Below are positions 62,740 through 64,000 of a stretch of DNA of 64,000 nucleotides, one piece after another; position 1 is the stretch's first letter; every line of letters begins with the position of its first letter. The notes beneath the pieces were generated by a model. It was given only the letters and a program-made list of their open reading frames with translations. It had not been told where the DNA came from and did not search any database. The position numbers were made by a program, and so were the translations under genes. This stretch comes from Sabellastarte sp. h YS-2021 (Eukaryota; Annelida; Polychaeta; Sabellida; Sabellidae), in the NCBI GenBank assembly GCA_964017235.1, contig OZ024931.1:139626033-139690032 (forward strand). Direction: 5' to 3'.

Positions 62740-64000
62740 TCCAGCAAATCATCCTCAGTAAGGTCATTTCTTGGCAGAATGATAATCAGCTTCTGGTAGA
62801 AGTTACCAATTCAAGGTCAGAGTAAGGTTTATTCCATGACAAGGTAAAGTCTGAAGAACAAGTTTGGGAAATTTTATTTGCATGTTAGTAGACTAGAGTA
62901 TAATTTTAAAATATTACTTTGCCCAGCTAAAAGGAAGCAGGGATGGGCTTGGAGAATGTGGAGGGGATTATTGAGGGTGCCTGAGAAGTATTCTCCAGAT
63001 AAGACAGCAGAACCGCGCCATAGTCCATGGACCATGATGTTCTGGATACTGATGTTATGATCAAAGACAAATAGGCCCCGACTGCCTGAAGGTATAGAAA
63101 CCATGACCCTTGTGGCAGATGTTCCTGTGTGACAAAACTTTCTTCAAGGCATCATGGACGTGGGTGTCTATCACCAGGTTATGGAGGAAATTATTTCCAC
63201 AGATGGGGGCAGTAGGGGGAAGTACATGAGAGGTCAAGAGAGCTTTCACTGTTTTAACTGGGCATAGAAAATGATTGACAATAGAAGAAGCTGTATCCAG
63301 TGGTGGGCCTTATGATATTGCAAGGTTTTAGTCATTTTATCAGGAGATGGGCATCAGGGGATGTAAATATGAGGTCTTGCCTGTTATTTCAGAAAAAAAT
63401 ATCACATGACATTGACAGGTTGTACAAAGCCTGAATGTTAAAAATGTCATGAGGGGTAGGGAAAAATTTTGAATTAATCTCGATGATGCCAATGAATTGC
63501 AGAAGTAAGCATATTATGAACTAAAGGATAAGAGGGAGGTCTATGAATAGAAGGGAAGACAAGATAAGTCTCAAAGTAAAGGAGATGAGCAGAGGAAGTG
63601 GAAGGTCTGTAAGCCTGGTGGATCCTGTATAAAGTCTCATGCAGAAGGAGAGGATCCTAAAATGGAAGGGCTCTTTATGCCAAATACAGAGTTCACAGAC
63701 ATTCCTAAACAAATCCTGATTAACATGTTTATCAAAATATTTTTGAGCTAAAAGGTCATCTATCTTATTAGAACCACTTTTCAGCCCAAAGCTTGAGAGG
63801 AATGACCAAGTCTAACATTTCAAGATGTACAAGTTTTAGGTCTGTGTGATAAATGCGGAGAATTGGGGTGGTATAAACTTCATTATCCCAAACCCCCATG
63901 CCAATGACGGAAGCGTAAATATGGAAAGTGTGACTATTGGGGATGGTAAGTTTGTCAATGTAAGTGATGTCATTAAATCTTGGCAGGAAAGCCCTAAACC
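62740..64000 (-). pseudogene. Ngaro-like remnant: RNase H to recombinase, cut by the window edge
   Basis: Minus strand. From the window edge: PRFNDITYIDKL, FHIYASVIGMGVWDNEVYTT and LVHLEMLDLVIPLKLWAEKW (64000-63790) follow the RNase H pattern of the 56.9-kb copy. The recombinase N-terminal domain is at 63640-63500 (LYRIHQAYRPSTSSAHLLYF). The catalytic part is at 63250-62900 (VIDTHVHDALKKVL, GFYTFRQSGA, IMVHGLWRGSAV). The Arg in FRQSG is kept but several stops and frameshifts exist. Its 3' UTR (62740-62860) has AAGGTCA words. The 5' part lies beyond the window. Confidence 0.75.

Overview
The window looks like intergenic DNA from a metazoan, most likely a marine lophotrochozoan such as a mollusc; the taxon is an inference. 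It is AT-rich, has introns, and is filled with families common in such genomes: DIRS and Ngaro-type tyrosine-recombinase retrotransposons, Nimb/I, CR1/L2 and L1/Tx1-type LINEs, a tRNA-derived SINE, several TIR MITEs and 145-bp satellites. I see no bacterial gene organisation, rRNA, true tRNA gene or CRISPR array.

Layout. 0.5-1.9 kb: decayed CR1/L2-like LINE. 2.2-3.1 kb: MITE. 3.6-7.0 kb: higher-order satellite of about 145-bp monomers. 7.9-9.3 kb: the one plausible cellular gene, a trypsin-fold protein with an intact catalytic triad, one upstream mini-exon and one 1-base frameshift. 10.5-11.6 kb and 13.1-14.0 kb: MITEs. 14.4-20.5 kb: a nearly intact DIRS element with inverted terminal repeats and an internal complementary region. 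20.8-21.6 kb: a second 145-bp-period repeat. 23.4-31 kb: minus-strand Ngaro-like remnants and MITEs. 34-36.4 kb: two TIR elements. 37.9-38.9 kb: L1/Tx1-like LINE fragment. 39.5-45.5 kb: a Ngaro-like remnant with a Nimb-type LINE inside it. 46.8-47.4 kb: SGNH-hydrolase-like pseudogene. 48.0-52.4 kb: Ngaro-like copy, truncated at its 5' end. 53.0-59.6 kb: full-length Ngaro-like element with split direct repeats (A1-ORFs-B1-A2-B2). 61.1-61.8 kb: an unknown small ORF and a SINE. 62.7 kb to the end: another minus-strand Ngaro-like remnant.

The most interesting signals concern how these retrotransposons could make their proteins. In the DIRS element, gag and the recombinase frame are collinear, separated by one TGA followed by CAATTA (the CARYYA readthrough context), while RT/RNase H lies in a third frame overlapping both. 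In the two Ngaro-like copies, pol is in the -1 frame and an in-phase A_AAA_AAC slippery heptamer sits just before the gag stop at the homologous place. Both copies also keep a donor in gag and an acceptor before the recombinase that would join the two in the same phase. That is one recoding route and one splicing route, each supported by two divergent copies.

Limits: family assignments come from reading motifs without searches. Frameshifts could be real decay or assembly errors.
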